Below are positions 1 through 9,833 of a stretch of DNA of 32,027 nt, piece after piece (position 1 is the stretch's first letter; each line of letters starts with the position of its first letter). A program made the position numbers and the translations under genes. The notes below the pieces were generated by a model, which saw only the letters and a list, made by a program, of their open reading frames with translations, was not told where the DNA came from and searched no databases. Source of the DNA: Candidatus Omnitrophota bacterium (GTDB lineage: Bacteria; Omnitrophota; Gorgyraeia; Gygaellales; Profunditerraquicolaceae); the NCBI GenBank assembly GCA_903852325.1, contig CAINQO010000102.1:1-32027 (forward strand), written 5' to 3'.

Positions 1-455
1 AACAACCCCAGGAGGCACAAAAATGATATCAGGAGACCGACCTGCCCGCTATCTAAGCAATGTAAAATAGCCCGGAAAGAAAGCATAAGAACTGCGACAA
101 AGATCCAAAACCCCTGTTTAAATGCGACCTTATCCAAAAAGATCAGCTTACTGGATAGCCAAAAGCTAAAAAAAAGACAGGATAGATTAAGTAAAAAAAA
201 TAAACTTGCCGAGATTCTTTTATCAAATATTGCGAAAGGAGCCATGAAAACCGCGAAAAGCGGAGAATACTTAAAAGGAGTAATTTCTTCGCTTGGGCGG
301 ACATATATATTTTTACCCGATAAAATATCCTTACCGGCATTATGGTAGACCCGGTAGTCCGAAAAACCCCTCAGCGGGGCCCGGGACTGATAGTGAATAA
401 ATAAACCCAGCCCCAGACAAAACAACAAAATAAAAGAAATTAATTTAGCGGGCAT
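1..455 (-). CDS. Partial (N-terminal ~151 aa) membrane glycosyltransferase, GT87/DUF2029-like; runs off the left edge
   Basis: Manual translation of the minus strand from ATG at 455: MPAKLISFILLFCLGLGLFIHYQSRAPLRGFSDYRVYHNAGKDILSGKNIYVRPSEEITPFKYSPLFAVFMAPFAIF..., open to position 1. The 'DYRVYHNAGKDILSGKNIY...FKYSPLFAVFMAPF' pattern plus hydrophobic helices is typical of GT87-like polyprenol-dependent mannosyltransferases. Start overlaps the upstream GT2 stop. Absent from the ORF track because no stop lies in the window. Confidence 0.75.
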   Translation of the reverse strand, partial: MPAKLISFILLFCLGLGLFIHYQSRAPLRGFSDYRVYHNAGKDILSGKNIYVRPSEEITPFKYSPLFAVFMAPFAIFDKRISASLFFLLNLSCLFFSFWLSSKLIFLDKVAFKQGFWIFVAVLMLSFRAILHCLDSGQVGLLISFLCLLGL

Positions 456-1185
456 TATAATGACCTAATAGGATATTCAGCCGGATCCTGAGCAAATCAA
501 AAAACATTGCAGATGAATCCCTGACTATTCTCACTCGTGAATCCGCTCGGTTAACCCAGACAACGGGCTCTTCCCTTACTTTATAACCTAATCTTTTGGC
601 AATACTTAAAACTTCAACATCAAAACAAAACCCCCTAAGCCTTTGCAATTTGAATATTTTTTTGGCCGCATTGCCGCTAAAACACTTAAAACCGCATTGC
701 GTATCATTTATATCTGCCAAACCCAAAACCCTGGCCAACCGGTTAAAAGCCTTTCCCATCCCCTGCCTAAACCATGCCTGTTTTAAAACAATTTTGGAAT
801 TCTTCATCGCCCGCGAACCGATCACCACATCGAAACCTCGGGTAAAGTGGGGCACTAATTTCTCCATCTCCTCGATCGGGGTAGAGAAATCTGCGTCACT
901 AAAAAGAATATACTGGCCTTCTGCGGCCAGGACCCCGCTTTTCACGCTAAAGCCTTTGCCCATATTTTGAATATTAAAAATGGGCTTAATATTAGAATGC
1001 GCTTTGGAAACGGCAGTAATTAAATCTTTGGTATTATCCGTGCTGCCGTCATCAACCACAATTATCTCAAAAATATAGCCCTTAGCCGAAAGATAGCTTA
1101 GGGCCTTCTCTATATTTTTTAAAAGTATCTTGCTTTCATTGTAAGAAGGGATCACCAGAGAAAGGTAGACTTTTTTACTTTCCAC
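445..1185 (-). CDS. Glycosyltransferase family 2, dolichyl/polyprenyl-phosphate hexose synthase-like
   Basis: SLVIPSYNESKILLKNIEKAL...EIIVVDDGSTDNTKDLI...ILFSDADFSTPIEEMEKL; GT-A GT2 motifs with ALG5-like 'DADFSTP'. Confidence 0.9.
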   Translation of the reverse strand: MESKKVYLSLVIPSYNESKILLKNIEKALSYLSAKGYIFEIIVVDDGSTDNTKDLITAVSKAHSNIKPIFNIQNMGKGFSVKSGVLAAEGQYILFSDADFSTPIEEMEKLVPHFTRGFDVVIGSRAMKNSKIVLKQAWFRQGMGKAFNRLARVLGLADINDTQCGFKCFSGNAAKKIFKLQRLRGFCFDVEVLSIAKRLGYKVREEPVVWVNRADSRVRIVRDSSAMFFDLLRIRLNILLGHYNAR

Positions 1186-2296
1186 CGATAAACTCCTTTA
1201 TAGATTGAATAATATAATCCTTCTCTTCTTTGGTCAAATCCGGGTAAATCGGTAAAGCCAGCGTCTGTTTCGCCGCTTTTTCGCCCTCAGGAAAATCTCC
1301 GGTTTTATAACCCAGGTATTTAAAGCATTTCTGCAAATGTAAAGGCAGCGGATAAAATATCCGGGCGTCAATCCCCTTTGCCTGCATATGTTCCAAGAAT
1401 AATTTATTGGGCAGCGGGGTGCGGATGACATACTGATTGTAGACATGCGTAGAGTAGGCCGGAATAACCGGCAGGAGAATATTTAAACCGGAAAGGTTGC
1501 GGTCATAGTAACGGGCCACCTCCTGCCTGGCTTTATTCCAGGAGTCCAGGTATTTTAATTTAACCTCCAGCACCGCCGCCTGAAGCGTATCCAGACGGTT
1601 ATTGCGGCCCAGCATTATATGATAATACCGGTCTTCATTACCCTGATTGCGTAAAATTTTCAGCTTTTCCGCTGTTTCTTTATTATTCGTTAAAACCATT
1701 CCCGCATCGCCGAATGCCCCTAAGTTCTTGCCGGGATAAAAGCTCACTGTCCCGCAATCTCCCAGCGTGCCGGCTTTTTGACCTTTATATTCTGCCCCGA
1801 AAGATTGGGCATTATCTTCGATAATTTTAATTTTATATTTACGCGCCAGCCGCACGATACCGCCCATCTCCGCGCAGGCGCCGTAAAGATGCACCGGGAC
1901 AATCGCCTTAATCTTAAACTTGCTTTTGCGGGACAGTATTTTTTCGACACTTTCCGGGGAGAGATTATAAGTCTTTTTATCGATATCGGCAAAAACCGGC
2001 CTGGCCCCGATATTGGCTACCGCCCCTGCCGTAGCATAGTAAGTAAACGCCGGACAGATCACTCCGTCCCCCGCTTTAATCCCCAATGCCAAAAGAGCTA
2101 AGCTGATCGCATCGGTTCCGTTAGAAACGCCCACCGCGTATTTTGCTCCGGAATATTCCGCGGCGCGCCGTTCAAATCTATCCACCCCGGCTCCCAAGAT
2201 AAAACTTGTGCTGTCAATTATTTCTTTAATTGCACTATCCAGCTCCGGGCGAATCGGGGCGATTTGCTTCTTTAAGTCTAGGGCTGATATTTTCAT
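1175..2296 (-). CDS. DegT/DnrJ/EryC1/StrS family PLP-dependent sugar aminotransferase
   Basis: LDLKKQIAPIRPELDSAIKEIIDSTSFILGAGVDRFE...GVSNGTDAISLAL...VSFYPGKNLGAFGDAGM; PLP lysine present in SFYPGKNLGA. Confidence 0.93.
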   Translation of the reverse strand: MKISALDLKKQIAPIRPELDSAIKEIIDSTSFILGAGVDRFERRAAEYSGAKYAVGVSNGTDAISLALLALGIKAGDGVICPAFTYYATAGAVANIGARPVFADIDKKTYNLSPESVEKILSRKSKFKIKAIVPVHLYGACAEMGGIVRLARKYKIKIIEDNAQSFGAEYKGQKAGTLGDCGTVSFYPGKNLGAFGDAGMVLTNNKETAEKLKILRNQGNEDRYYHIMLGRNNRLDTLQAAVLEVKLKYLDSWNKARQEVARYYDRNLSGLNILLPVIPAYSTHVYNQYVIRTPLPNKLFLEHMQAKGIDARIFYPLPLHLQKCFKYLGYKTGDFPEGEKAAKQTLALPIYPDLTKEEKDYIIQSIKEFIGGK

Positions 2297-2309
2297 TGCC
2301 TTTTCCTTT

Positions 2310-3380
2310 TTAAATAATTAACTTAACCGCTGCGTCAAATACAGCATCCACGCTCACCTGTTTCAAGCATTCTTTGTCCTTCCGGCAAACCTCCAACCGG
2401 AAATTCTTGTAGCATGGACGACACTCCATCTCCGTCTTTAAAACCACATGCTCCCTGCTTGTCGGATACGGCCCATACACCACTTCGCTTACCGAACCGA
2501 ATATAGAGAGCGTCCTGATCCCTGAAGCTGTGGCCATATGCAATGGCCCGCCGTCATTGCTTACCAGTAATTTTAAGCTACGCAATAACGCAGACAAATC
2601 TTCCAGCTCAACCGCACCTGCCAAATCTATGCTTTTATTCTTCATTGCGTTTTTAACTATCTCTACTAAAGGTCTTTCGGTCTTATCCCCCAAAATAACA
2701 ATTTTGGCTCCAGTCTTCTCGATCAACAAATCCGCAAGTTGCGCAAACCTTAAAGCCGGCCAGTGCCTGATTCCGGCATCCGGGCCCCAGCTTGCCCCCC
2801 CTCCGGGAAAGATGCCGATCAACAGATCATTCTCTTTCAGTCCCCGGGACGAAAGAAGGTTTTTTATTTTTTGGATGCTTTTGGCGGAAGCGGCAAATTC
2901 TAAATTAAAAATTTTTGTTTTTATGCCCAAAGGCTTTAACAGCTCCCAGTAATAATCAACCACGTGCCTATCAACATAAGCATCCAGGAAAATCTTATCG
3001 GTTAAAAATCTCCCTCTATTTTTATAATTAAAACCGATCCGTTTTTTAATTCCCGCCAACAGGGTAACCAAGCCGTAACGATGATCCAAAGAGAAATCTA
3101 AAACAATATCAAATCTTTCTTTAGCTATACCCAGGAATAATTTCATAGAATCCCGGATGCCTGCCCATTTTGATTGATGATAGATCTTTTTGAGGTCACC
3201 GCGGGAAAGAGGGAATATCCTGTTTATTGCCGGATTATTCTTTAATAACCCTTGCGTGCGCTGATTGCACCAAAAAGCAATATAACTGTCTGGATATGCT
3301 TCTTTTATCGCCTGGATTATGGGTGTGCTGTGTAATACATCCCCGATACCAAAAGGATTGATAATCAAAAATTTATTCAT
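2310..3380 (-). CDS. Glycosyltransferase family 9 (heptosyltransferase-like)
   Basis: MNKFLIINPFGIGDVLHSTPIIQAIKEAYPDSYIAFWC...IGIFPGGGASWG...LKLLVSNDGGPLHMATASGIRTLSIFGSV; GT9 signature. Confidence 0.92.
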   Translation of the reverse strand: MNKFLIINPFGIGDVLHSTPIIQAIKEAYPDSYIAFWCNQRTQGLLKNNPAINRIFPLSRGDLKKIYHQSKWAGIRDSMKLFLGIAKERFDIVLDFSLDHRYGLVTLLAGIKKRIGFNYKNRGRFLTDKIFLDAYVDRHVVDYYWELLKPLGIKTKIFNLEFAASAKSIQKIKNLLSSRGLKENDLLIGIFPGGGASWGPDAGIRHWPALRFAQLADLLIEKTGAKIVILGDKTERPLVEIVKNAMKNKSIDLAGAVELEDLSALLRSLKLLVSNDGGPLHMATASGIRTLSIFGSVSEVVYGPYPTSREHVVLKTEMECRPCYKNFRLEVCRKDKECLKQVSVDAVFDAAVKLII

Positions 3381-4762
3381 CTTTTAAAATCATCGGCAAA
3401 TCTTTCGATATCGTCTTCCCCCAGGTAGCTTCCAGTCTGCACTTCCACGATGCGCAAAGGCTTGTTGGTGGGGTTTTCCAGGCGGTGTTTTTTACCCTTG
3501 GAGACATAGACGCTTTGATTACTGTGCACCAGGGAAACCTTATTCCCGCTTATCGTCCTGGCTGTCCCGGAAACAACCACCCAATGTTCGGCGCGGAATT
3601 TATGCCGCTGCAAGCTCAGGCGCTTATGCGGGGTGATTTCGATAAGCTTGACCTTAAACCCCGCCCCTTCCCTAAGCACGGTATATGACCCCCAGGGCCT
3701 TTTCTCCGTTAAATGCACCAGGCGCTCTTTACGCCCCTGCGTCTTCATCAGATCCACCAGTTTTTTGACATCCTGGGTCCTGTCCCGGTCGCAAACTAAA
3801 AGCGCATCGGGAGTATCGGCGATGATCGCATTTTTTATCCCGATAGTTGAAACCAGGCGGTTGCCTTTGGCAAATACGCAAATCCCCTGGCTGTCTAAAT
3901 CCATCGTATCCCCGTTAGCGATATTGCCCCTTTTATCTTTGGGGAAAATTTCGGAAAGCGCCTCCCAGCTGCCCAGGTCGGTCCAATAAAAATCGGCAGG
4001 CAAAAGGGCGATGCGCCCCGAACGTTCCATAATACCGTAATCTACCGAAATCGGCTCGATCTGCGGCCACACCGCGGCGATATCCTCAACGGAATTTATC
4101 TTTTGCAGATCAGCGTATAATCCCGGGAGGTATTTCTTAACCTCCTCCAGAAAGACCGAGGCCTTCCAGATGAACATACCGCTATTCCAGTAAAAAGAAC
4201 GGTCTTTGAAATATTTCTTTGCCCGGCTTAAATCCGGTTTCTCCAGAAACTTTTCCACCCGCAGATACCCGCCCACCTTACGGCCGGCCTTAATATAACC
4301 GTAACCGGTGGATGGGCCGACAGGCTTGATCCCCAGAGTAACCAAAAAATTATCTTTAGCGCAAGTAATCGCTTTTTTCAGGGTAGCGATAAAATTACCC
4401 ACATTTTTAATGTAATGGTCGGAGGGCAACACCAAAAGCACCGCTTCTTTGTCCTTTTGACTGATTAATCTTGCGCATAATCCGATCGCCGGAGCGGTAT
4501 TTTTTCCCGACGGCTCTAAAATAATATTTCTTTCCGGGATGCGGAATTTAGCCACCTGCGCCATAACTTCATAAAAGTAAATTTTATTAGTAATAATATA
4601 GGTATTCTGCGGGTCCACCAGGCCTTTTAAACGCTTGACGGTAGCCTGCAGCAAACTCTCCTGGCCGATGATTTTCATAAACTGCTTCGGTTCCAATTCC
4701 CGGGAAAACGGCCAAAACCTGCTCCCCACTCCACCGGCTAGGATAACAGCGTAATTCACCAT
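3377..4762 (-). CDS. manC: Mannose-1-phosphate guanylyltransferase / mannose-6-phosphate isomerase (bifunctional, type II)
   Basis: N-terminal nucleotidyltransferase motif VILAGGVGSRFWPFSRELEPKQFM, LEKPDL, Y/FYWNSGMFIWKA; C-terminal type II PMI cupin (ITPHKRLSLQRHKFRAEHWVVVSGTA...ENPTNKPLRIVEVQTGSYLGEDDIERFADDF). Confidence 0.93.
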   Translation of the reverse strand: MVNYAVILAGGVGSRFWPFSRELEPKQFMKIIGQESLLQATVKRLKGLVDPQNTYIITNKIYFYEVMAQVAKFRIPERNIILEPSGKNTAPAIGLCARLISQKDKEAVLLVLPSDHYIKNVGNFIATLKKAITCAKDNFLVTLGIKPVGPSTGYGYIKAGRKVGGYLRVEKFLEKPDLSRAKKYFKDRSFYWNSGMFIWKASVFLEEVKKYLPGLYADLQKINSVEDIAAVWPQIEPISVDYGIMERSGRIALLPADFYWTDLGSWEALSEIFPKDKRGNIANGDTMDLDSQGICVFAKGNRLVSTIGIKNAIIADTPDALLVCDRDRTQDVKKLVDLMKTQGRKERLVHLTEKRPWGSYTVLREGAGFKVKLIEITPHKRLSLQRHKFRAEHWVVVSGTARTISGNKVSLVHSNQSVYVSKGKKHRLENPTNKPLRIVEVQTGSYLGEDDIERFADDFKR

Positions 4763-4775
4763 TTTATTTCTCCTG

Positions 4776-5435
4776 TTATAACTTTATCACTGCACATTGA
4801 TATTCCGCCGTTTCAATCGGCCTTTCCGGTTTATCGCTAAAGAATTCGTCAATAGCCATCTTGACTCCGGGGCATGCCTTCCATTTATAATCATCGAACA
4901 CAATCACTCCTCCCGCAGTTACTTTAGCATAGAAAAAATCCAGACAATCTTTAACCGATGAATAGATATCCACATCAATATATACAAAACAAAACTCCTG
5001 AACCTGGAGGTTGACTGCGGTTTCCGGGAAAAAACCCGGATGGAATATAACATTCTTGCAATCACGCAGGAAATTAGTCACCATTTCCAGAGAAGTATCC
5101 GAAAAATCCCCCCGATTATGGCAATCGATCCCGGATTTTACTTCCGGCATCCCCGCAAAAGTATCAAAAAGATGGACTTCTTTCCCCGGGCAGCTTTTTG
5201 CTATGATCCTGGCTGTGCCGCCCTTATAAACTCCGATTTCTGCCATTTGCCCTTTTTTAGCAGCCGCATATCTAGCTAATAACCAGACCCAAAAACAACG
5301 TTTTTTCCCGACCAGCGTAAACCCTTTAACCTGTTTAAATAAATTCTTAAACTCCCTCCTGTCCCAAATTAAGCTGGGGATTGCCGAAAATATCCTGCAC
5401 CACAAAAATAATCTGGATTTTCTTAATTTAAACAT
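4776..5435 (-). CDS. TylF/MycF-like class I SAM-dependent methyltransferase
   Basis: MAEIGVYKGGTARIIAK...HLFDTFAGMPEV...FVYIDVDIYSSVKDCLDFFYAKVTAGGVIVFDDYKW; macrocin-O-methyltransferase family pattern. Confidence 0.85.
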   Translation of the reverse strand: MFKLRKSRLFLWCRIFSAIPSLIWDRREFKNLFKQVKGFTLVGKKRCFWVWLLARYAAAKKGQMAEIGVYKGGTARIIAKSCPGKEVHLFDTFAGMPEVKSGIDCHNRGDFSDTSLEMVTNFLRDCKNVIFHPGFFPETAVNLQVQEFCFVYIDVDIYSSVKDCLDFFYAKVTAGGVIVFDDYKWKACPGVKMAIDEFFSDKPERPIETAEYQCAVIKL

Positions 5436-5446
5436 TTGGTTTTCCT

Positions 5447-6352
5447 TTAATTAGCCCGGACTACCCTGCTTACCTGCTCTACTACCTCGTTTACGCTTAT
5501 ATCACTCAAACTGTTCTTTTCAATCACGGTGTGTCCTTCACCCCAGGGACCCCACCGTTTAGCGGTCTTACCTTTAAGATCATTCCTGAACAAAGCTACT
5601 ACCGGAGTCCCTACCGCGGCTGCCAAGTGCATTGGCCCGCTGTCACCGGTAACCACCAGGCGGCCGCGTTTCAACAGCGCCGCTAATTCCGTCAAGGTGG
5701 TTTTATTGACCATGTCGATGATGCTGTCATTTAACGCTAAAGGCTGCTTAGACAAACCGGCGACCACCACTTTTAAGTCCAGTTCGTTTCTGATCCGTTG
5801 CGCCAACTCCACAAACCGCTCCAGCGGCCACTGCTTGAGCGGATCACTGGTAAAAGGATGGATAATGACGATTTCCTGGTTAATAAAATATTTGTATAAA
5901 TTTTCATTTACTTTTATCGCCAACGATTTATCCTGCGTTTTTGCGCCTAAAAGGCTGACCAGTTCCAAATTAGCGTCTACTTCATGCCGATTCCCCAGCT
6001 GCTTGGTGTCTTTTAATTTATGTGTAAGCAGTATCCCCCATTTCCGGTCATATCCGGCGCGGACGGGAATCCCTGCCCAAAAAGCCGCCCAGTGCGCTTC
6101 TTTAGTAGGATTTAAAACAACACAAACATCGAATCTGTGCTTTCTTAATTCTTTTCTGAGCTGGTCCCAGATGATCACCTTGTCCGCGCATTCCACTGCC
6201 GCCCCCAGTTCCAAAACTTCCGCCCTGACCGCCAAAGTAAGTTCCGCCTGCGGATAGGCATTTTTTAATGCCCGCAGCGCAGGAATATTCAATAAAAATT
6301 CACCGAAACGGTCATTTCTTATCGCTAAGATATTTTTAATTTTGTTTTCCAC
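5447..6352 (-). CDS. Glycosyltransferase family 9 (heptosyltransferase-like)
   Basis: NILAIRNDRFGEFLLNIPALRALKNAYPQAELTLAV...LLKRGRLVVTGDSGPMHLAAAVGTPVVALF. Track start is 6388 (ATG); the GTG at 6352 (VENKIKN...) is a more plausible start relative to the upstream stop at 6336. Confidence 0.88.
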   Translation of the reverse strand: MENKIKNILAIRNDRFGEFLLNIPALRALKNAYPQAELTLAVRAEVLELGAAVECADKVIIWDQLRKELRKHRFDVCVVLNPTKEAHWAAFWAGIPVRAGYDRKWGILLTHKLKDTKQLGNRHEVDANLELVSLLGAKTQDKSLAIKVNENLYKYFINQEIVIIHPFTSDPLKQWPLERFVELAQRIRNELDLKVVVAGLSKQPLALNDSIIDMVNKTTLTELAALLKRGRLVVTGDSGPMHLAAAVGTPVVALFRNDLKGKTAKRWGPWGEGHTVIEKNSLSDISVNEVVEQVSRVVRAN

Positions 6353-7559
6353 AGGCGACCCTACGCAATGAGAGCGCAATCCCCACAAAAAACCAGAACA
6401 TTACCGCTACCCGGGAATAATATAAGCTGGATTCCGTAAGTCCGTTGATCAAAAAAGCGATAAAACATCCTACCAGCGACAAAGAAATTATCTTTAAATA
6501 TTCATCTGGCAAACTTTTATAAAAGACAAGCAGTTCCCTGAACAATATCCATAAAAACCAGAAAAATAACCCCAGGCCGATCAGGCCCATTTCACCGCCC
6601 ATCTGAAAATAATTACTCTGCGCATAATCCGAATCACCGGTATGCATGTAAGCCTCGGCTTCCTTGGTCTTATACTTTCCGTAATTTTTACAAAAAGTAT
6701 TTACCCCTACTCCGATAAAAGGATGCTGGCTGATCATATTTGTAGAATTCATATACATACTGATCCTGTCCTGATTTAATAAGAAGACCAGCGGGTTGTA
6801 GTTTGCCATTTTGGCCCAGTTTTTGATATTTTTCGGCATCACCAGAGGAAAAATCAGCAGCGTCGCCAAAAGCACCCCCAGGAGCAGTTTGTGCCGGCGC
6901 ATCAGCGCCAGGAACAAAACACTGAAAAACAACCCCAGCCCGGAACCCCGGGAAAGAGTGATATAAATCCCCGCGGCCGCCAGGATAGAAATAATGCTGC
7001 CGGAAACCAATTCCTTGCCTTTATAATAGTACATCGTCAGACCGATAAAAAGCGGCGCGATCAATCCCAGGTATATCCCCATGACATTGGGATTAGGAAA
7101 CGGCCCGGTAGGGCGGGCCAACTCGATCAGGCAGTTTTGAACCTGCTGGCCGCGGACAAAATCCCAGCCGGTTTTAAGCTGAACAAACCCGTCAATACTG
7201 GTGAGCAATACTCCGGCGGCCAGCGATATAATTATTTTTTTAAGGTGCCGAATATCGCGGATCTCTTCGGCGCAGATTAAAAATATCAATCCGGATTTTA
7301 GCAGCTTTTCGATACCATGAAAACTTTCCTTGATACTTACGGTGTTACGCATCGAAATAAAAGCTACTGCCAAAAATAACAAAAAAGGTAAGGTGAGCGG
7401 GGTATTTGCTAAAGGACGCTCCCGTTTAATTATTTTTTTCGCAAAATACGAAAAAGCAATAAATCCCAGGACCGTGTTAGATAATCCGGTTGAGATAGCT
7501 ACTGAAAAAGGCAGTAGAATTATAGACCAATACAAGATAGATTCCATAACTACCAGCAT
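6336..7559 (-). CDS. O-antigen ligase/polymerase (Wzy_C/WaaL superfamily), second copy in window
   Basis: Multi-helix membrane protein with RPTGPFPNPNVMGIYLGLIAPLFIG, LSRGSGLGLF, NMISQHPFIGVGVNTFCKNYGKY. Track start is 7610; internal Met at 7559 (MLVVMESILYWS) is more plausible because the upstream gene ends at 7571. Confidence 0.85.
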   Translation of the reverse strand: MLVVMESILYWSIILLPFSVAISTGLSNTVLGFIAFSYFAKKIIKRERPLANTPLTLPFLLFLAVAFISMRNTVSIKESFHGIEKLLKSGLIFLICAEEIRDIRHLKKIIISLAAGVLLTSIDGFVQLKTGWDFVRGQQVQNCLIELARPTGPFPNPNVMGIYLGLIAPLFIGLTMYYYKGKELVSGSIISILAAAGIYITLSRGSGLGLFFSVLFLALMRRHKLLLGVLLATLLIFPLVMPKNIKNWAKMANYNPLVFLLNQDRISMYMNSTNMISQHPFIGVGVNTFCKNYGKYKTKEAEAYMHTGDSDYAQSNYFQMGGEMGLIGLGLFFWFLWILFRELLVFYKSLPDEYLKIISLSLVGCFIAFLINGLTESSLYYSRVAVMFWFFVGIALSLRRVACGKQN

Positions 7560-7570
7560 AATTCCTCCTT

Positions 7571-8242
7571 TTAACTTAGCCTGAATTTGAAAATCCGTAG
7601 CGCCGCCCAAATCCCGTCGATGATCCGGATCTTTTTACCTTCCTGGTAAGTGCGGGGATTATAAGATACGGCCACCTCGGCGATGCGCATCTTTTTCTTG
7701 GCTGCCTTAGCCACGATTTCAATTTCGATGTCAAAACTGTTTGAACCCAGCGCCAAACCAAGCAAATCTTGCCGACGCATCAGTTTATAACAGGTAAAAC
7801 AATCATTTAGTTTAACACCGAATAAGATATTCATCAAGCCGGTTAAAAACCTGTTCCCCGCTTTGGGGATACTCATCCCATGATACTTTTCGGTGAACCG
7901 TGCCCCCAGGATCAAATCCCCCGCTCCTTTTTGCATCTCCTCCATTAACTTAAGAAAATCTGCCGGGTCGTATTCCAAATCTGCATCCTGGACAATTACA
8001 TACTCACCCACAGCCTGTGAAATCCCGGTGACCACCGCCGCCCCTTTGCCGCGGTTAGAACTGTGGTGGATCACTTTTAAATTATCATAACGCAAATCCC
8101 TTAGGATCTTATCCGTTCCATCCGTAGAGCTGTCATCGACCACGATAATTTCTTTTTCAATGGGCACAGCGATGATCCTGTCGATCACCTGTTTTATCGT
8201 CTTTGCCTCATTGTAAACCGGCACGATCACTGAAAGCATCAT
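7571..8242 (-). CDS. Glycosyltransferase family 2 (DPM1-like)
   Basis: MLSVIVPVYNEAKTIKQVIDRI...EIIVVDDSSTDGTDKIL...YVIVQDADLEYDPADF; canonical DPM1-type GT2. Confidence 0.92.
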   Translation of the reverse strand: MMLSVIVPVYNEAKTIKQVIDRIIAVPIEKEIIVVDDSSTDGTDKILRDLRYDNLKVIHHSSNRGKGAAVVTGISQAVGEYVIVQDADLEYDPADFLKLMEEMQKGAGDLILGARFTEKYHGMSIPKAGNRFLTGLMNILFGVKLNDCFTCYKLMRRQDLLGLALGSNSFDIEIEIVAKAAKKKMRIAEVAVSYNPRTYQEGKKIRIIDGIWAALRIFKFRLS

Positions 8243-8286
8243 TGTTGTTCTCCCGTAATTTTATTCCCCGTGGGACCAGTTTTTCC

Positions 8287-9096
8287 TTAATATGGCCTTT
8301 TATCATTCCTGAAAATATTATAATAACCGGAAAGCTTGATCCGGAAACTGAACGGTTTTGCCAGGTCAAAGTTAGTTACCTTGATCCGTTTAAGTTGATA
8401 GACATCTTTATTATTAATGTTGACGCCGCGATTGGTGGCACAGGCGCCTTTATATCCAGCCAGGACAACCAGCTGCTTTGCCCGCGCACAGAACCCGCCG
8501 GTCGGATAACAGAAATAGTCTACAGGCATATTGATCTGCTGCTCGATCGCTTTTTTACTTCCGGAGATCTCCTCAAATGCCGCTTTTTCGTCCCGGATAA
8601 CTCCCAGGTACAAATGCCTTTTAGTATGCGCCCCGAAAGAGACCCCTTCCCTGGACATTAAGCCGATCTCCTCCCAGGAAAGGAATCCGGGCAGGTCCGA
8701 AAAAGATTTGCCCATAAAATCCGTGATCAGGAATATCGTCGCCGGGAACCCCAGCTGTTTTAAAACCGGATAAGCGTATTTATAATTATCCTCATAGCCG
8801 TCATCAAAAGTAATCACCACCTTATTATGCTTCAGGGGCTTACCGGACTTGATACTCTTGACCAGCTGGTCCAGGCTGATCACTTCATAACCGTTTTTCT
8901 TGATAAATTCCATCTGCCTGGCGAAATTTTCCGGGCTGACAAAAAAAGTCCCATCTTTATCCTGCACGCTGTGGTACATCAGGATCGGCACAGTGTAGCG
9001 GGGATAAAGCCATCCGAAATAAAATAGCCCCGTTAAAAACAACGCGGATAATAATACGAGATATCTTTTTTTCATTAACCCCCCGCTTTCCCTCAT
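8287..9096 (-). CDS. Polysaccharide deacetylase (CE4/NodB domain), membrane-anchored
   Basis: N-terminal TM helix; VPILMYHSVQ, VVITFDDGYEDNYKYAYPVL, FGAHTKRHLYL, DYFCYPTGGF. Confidence 0.92.
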   Translation of the reverse strand: MRESGGLMKKRYLVLLSALFLTGLFYFGWLYPRYTVPILMYHSVQDKDGTFFVSPENFARQMEFIKKNGYEVISLDQLVKSIKSGKPLKHNKVVITFDDGYEDNYKYAYPVLKQLGFPATIFLITDFMGKSFSDLPGFLSWEEIGLMSREGVSFGAHTKRHLYLGVIRDEKAAFEEISGSKKAIEQQINMPVDYFCYPTGGFCARAKQLVVLAGYKGACATNRGVNINNKDVYQLKRIKVTNFDLAKPFSFRIKLSGYYNIFRNDKRPY

Positions 9097-9833
9097 TTAT
9101 TACTGCGCTTACTGCAAACAGCGATCAAATCCAGGCAAGAATCCAATTTTCCCTGCGACCAGTAAAAATAATCGCGCTTGGCCCTGGCAAAATACCTTTT
9201 CACCGGGTCAAGGCCAGCGGGCAGAAAATTGAATAATCCGATCTTTTTTAACCGGCGGTTAAACTTTAAAACCCCGCTGCGGAATAAGCCGGAAAGCTTA
9301 ACCCGCTCAAAATGAGGCTCCAGCATTTCTTTAAACTCTTCGAACGTGTATTCGCGGACATGGAATTTGTTAAAAGGCTTTTTACTCCCGGGAGACGCGT
9401 CTTTGATATTGCAAGTAGAACAAACAAAAGTTCCTGTGTCCTTTAACAGTGAAGCCACATCTTTTAAAAGCTTTTGCGTGTCGCGGATATGCTCGATATT
9501 CTGAAAAGAACAGATAATGTCGAATTTCCTGTTTAATCCCCCCAGGTCCTTAATGTCTAAAACCAGATATTCTAGCCCGGCCTTCTGGTATTTATTCTTG
9601 GCGTAAGCGATGACTGACGGGTCATAATCGATTGCCGTGACGCTCTTGGCAAAACCGGCCAGGTAATCGGAGCCGTAACCTTCGCCGCAGCCGATATCCA
9701 GCACGTTTTTATCCGCCACCAGCTTCCGGGCGAATTCGTAAGCGCAGAAGTGCCGCGCGATCATTAAAGGAGTTTCTTTCTCTAAAAGTATCCTCTCCCC
9801 GGTGTTGTCTATATTATTAAGATTTTTATTCAT
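9093..9833 (-). CDS. Class I SAM-dependent methyltransferase
   Basis: NVLDIGCGEGYGSDYLAGFAKSVTAIDYDPSVIAYAK...FDIICSFQNIEHIRDTQKLLKDVASLLKDTGTFVCST. Confidence 0.88.
   Translation of the reverse strand: MNKNLNNIDNTGERILLEKETPLMIARHFCAYEFARKLVADKNVLDIGCGEGYGSDYLAGFAKSVTAIDYDPSVIAYAKNKYQKAGLEYLVLDIKDLGGLNRKFDIICSFQNIEHIRDTQKLLKDVASLLKDTGTFVCSTCNIKDASPGSKKPFNKFHVREYTFEEFKEMLEPHFERVKLSGLFRSGVLKFNRRLKKIGLFNFLPAGLDPVKRYFARAKRDYFYWSQGKLDSCLDLIAVCSKRSNK

Noticed and set aside
1234-1446. Minus-strand alternative-frame ORFs inside real genes (1234-1446, 1744-1992, 7576-7761, 10920-11207, 14026-14361, 26972-27205)
   Set aside because: Fully nested out of frame in confidently assigned genes; no domain signal.
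5529-6257. Plus-strand ORF of 242 aa opposite the GT9 gene, and other plus-strand ORFs (e.g. 596-970, 2530-2952, 28741-29388)
   Set aside because: All lie antisense to strong minus-strand coding genes, have low-complexity/basic compositions without recognisable domains, and are best explained as shadow ORFs.
8243-8286. 44-bp gap between polysaccharide deacetylase and GT2 as a promoter/terminator
   Set aside because: No convincing -35/-10 pair or stem-plus-T-tract; contains a plausible Shine-Dalgarno (GGGAGAAC) for the downstream GT2 only.
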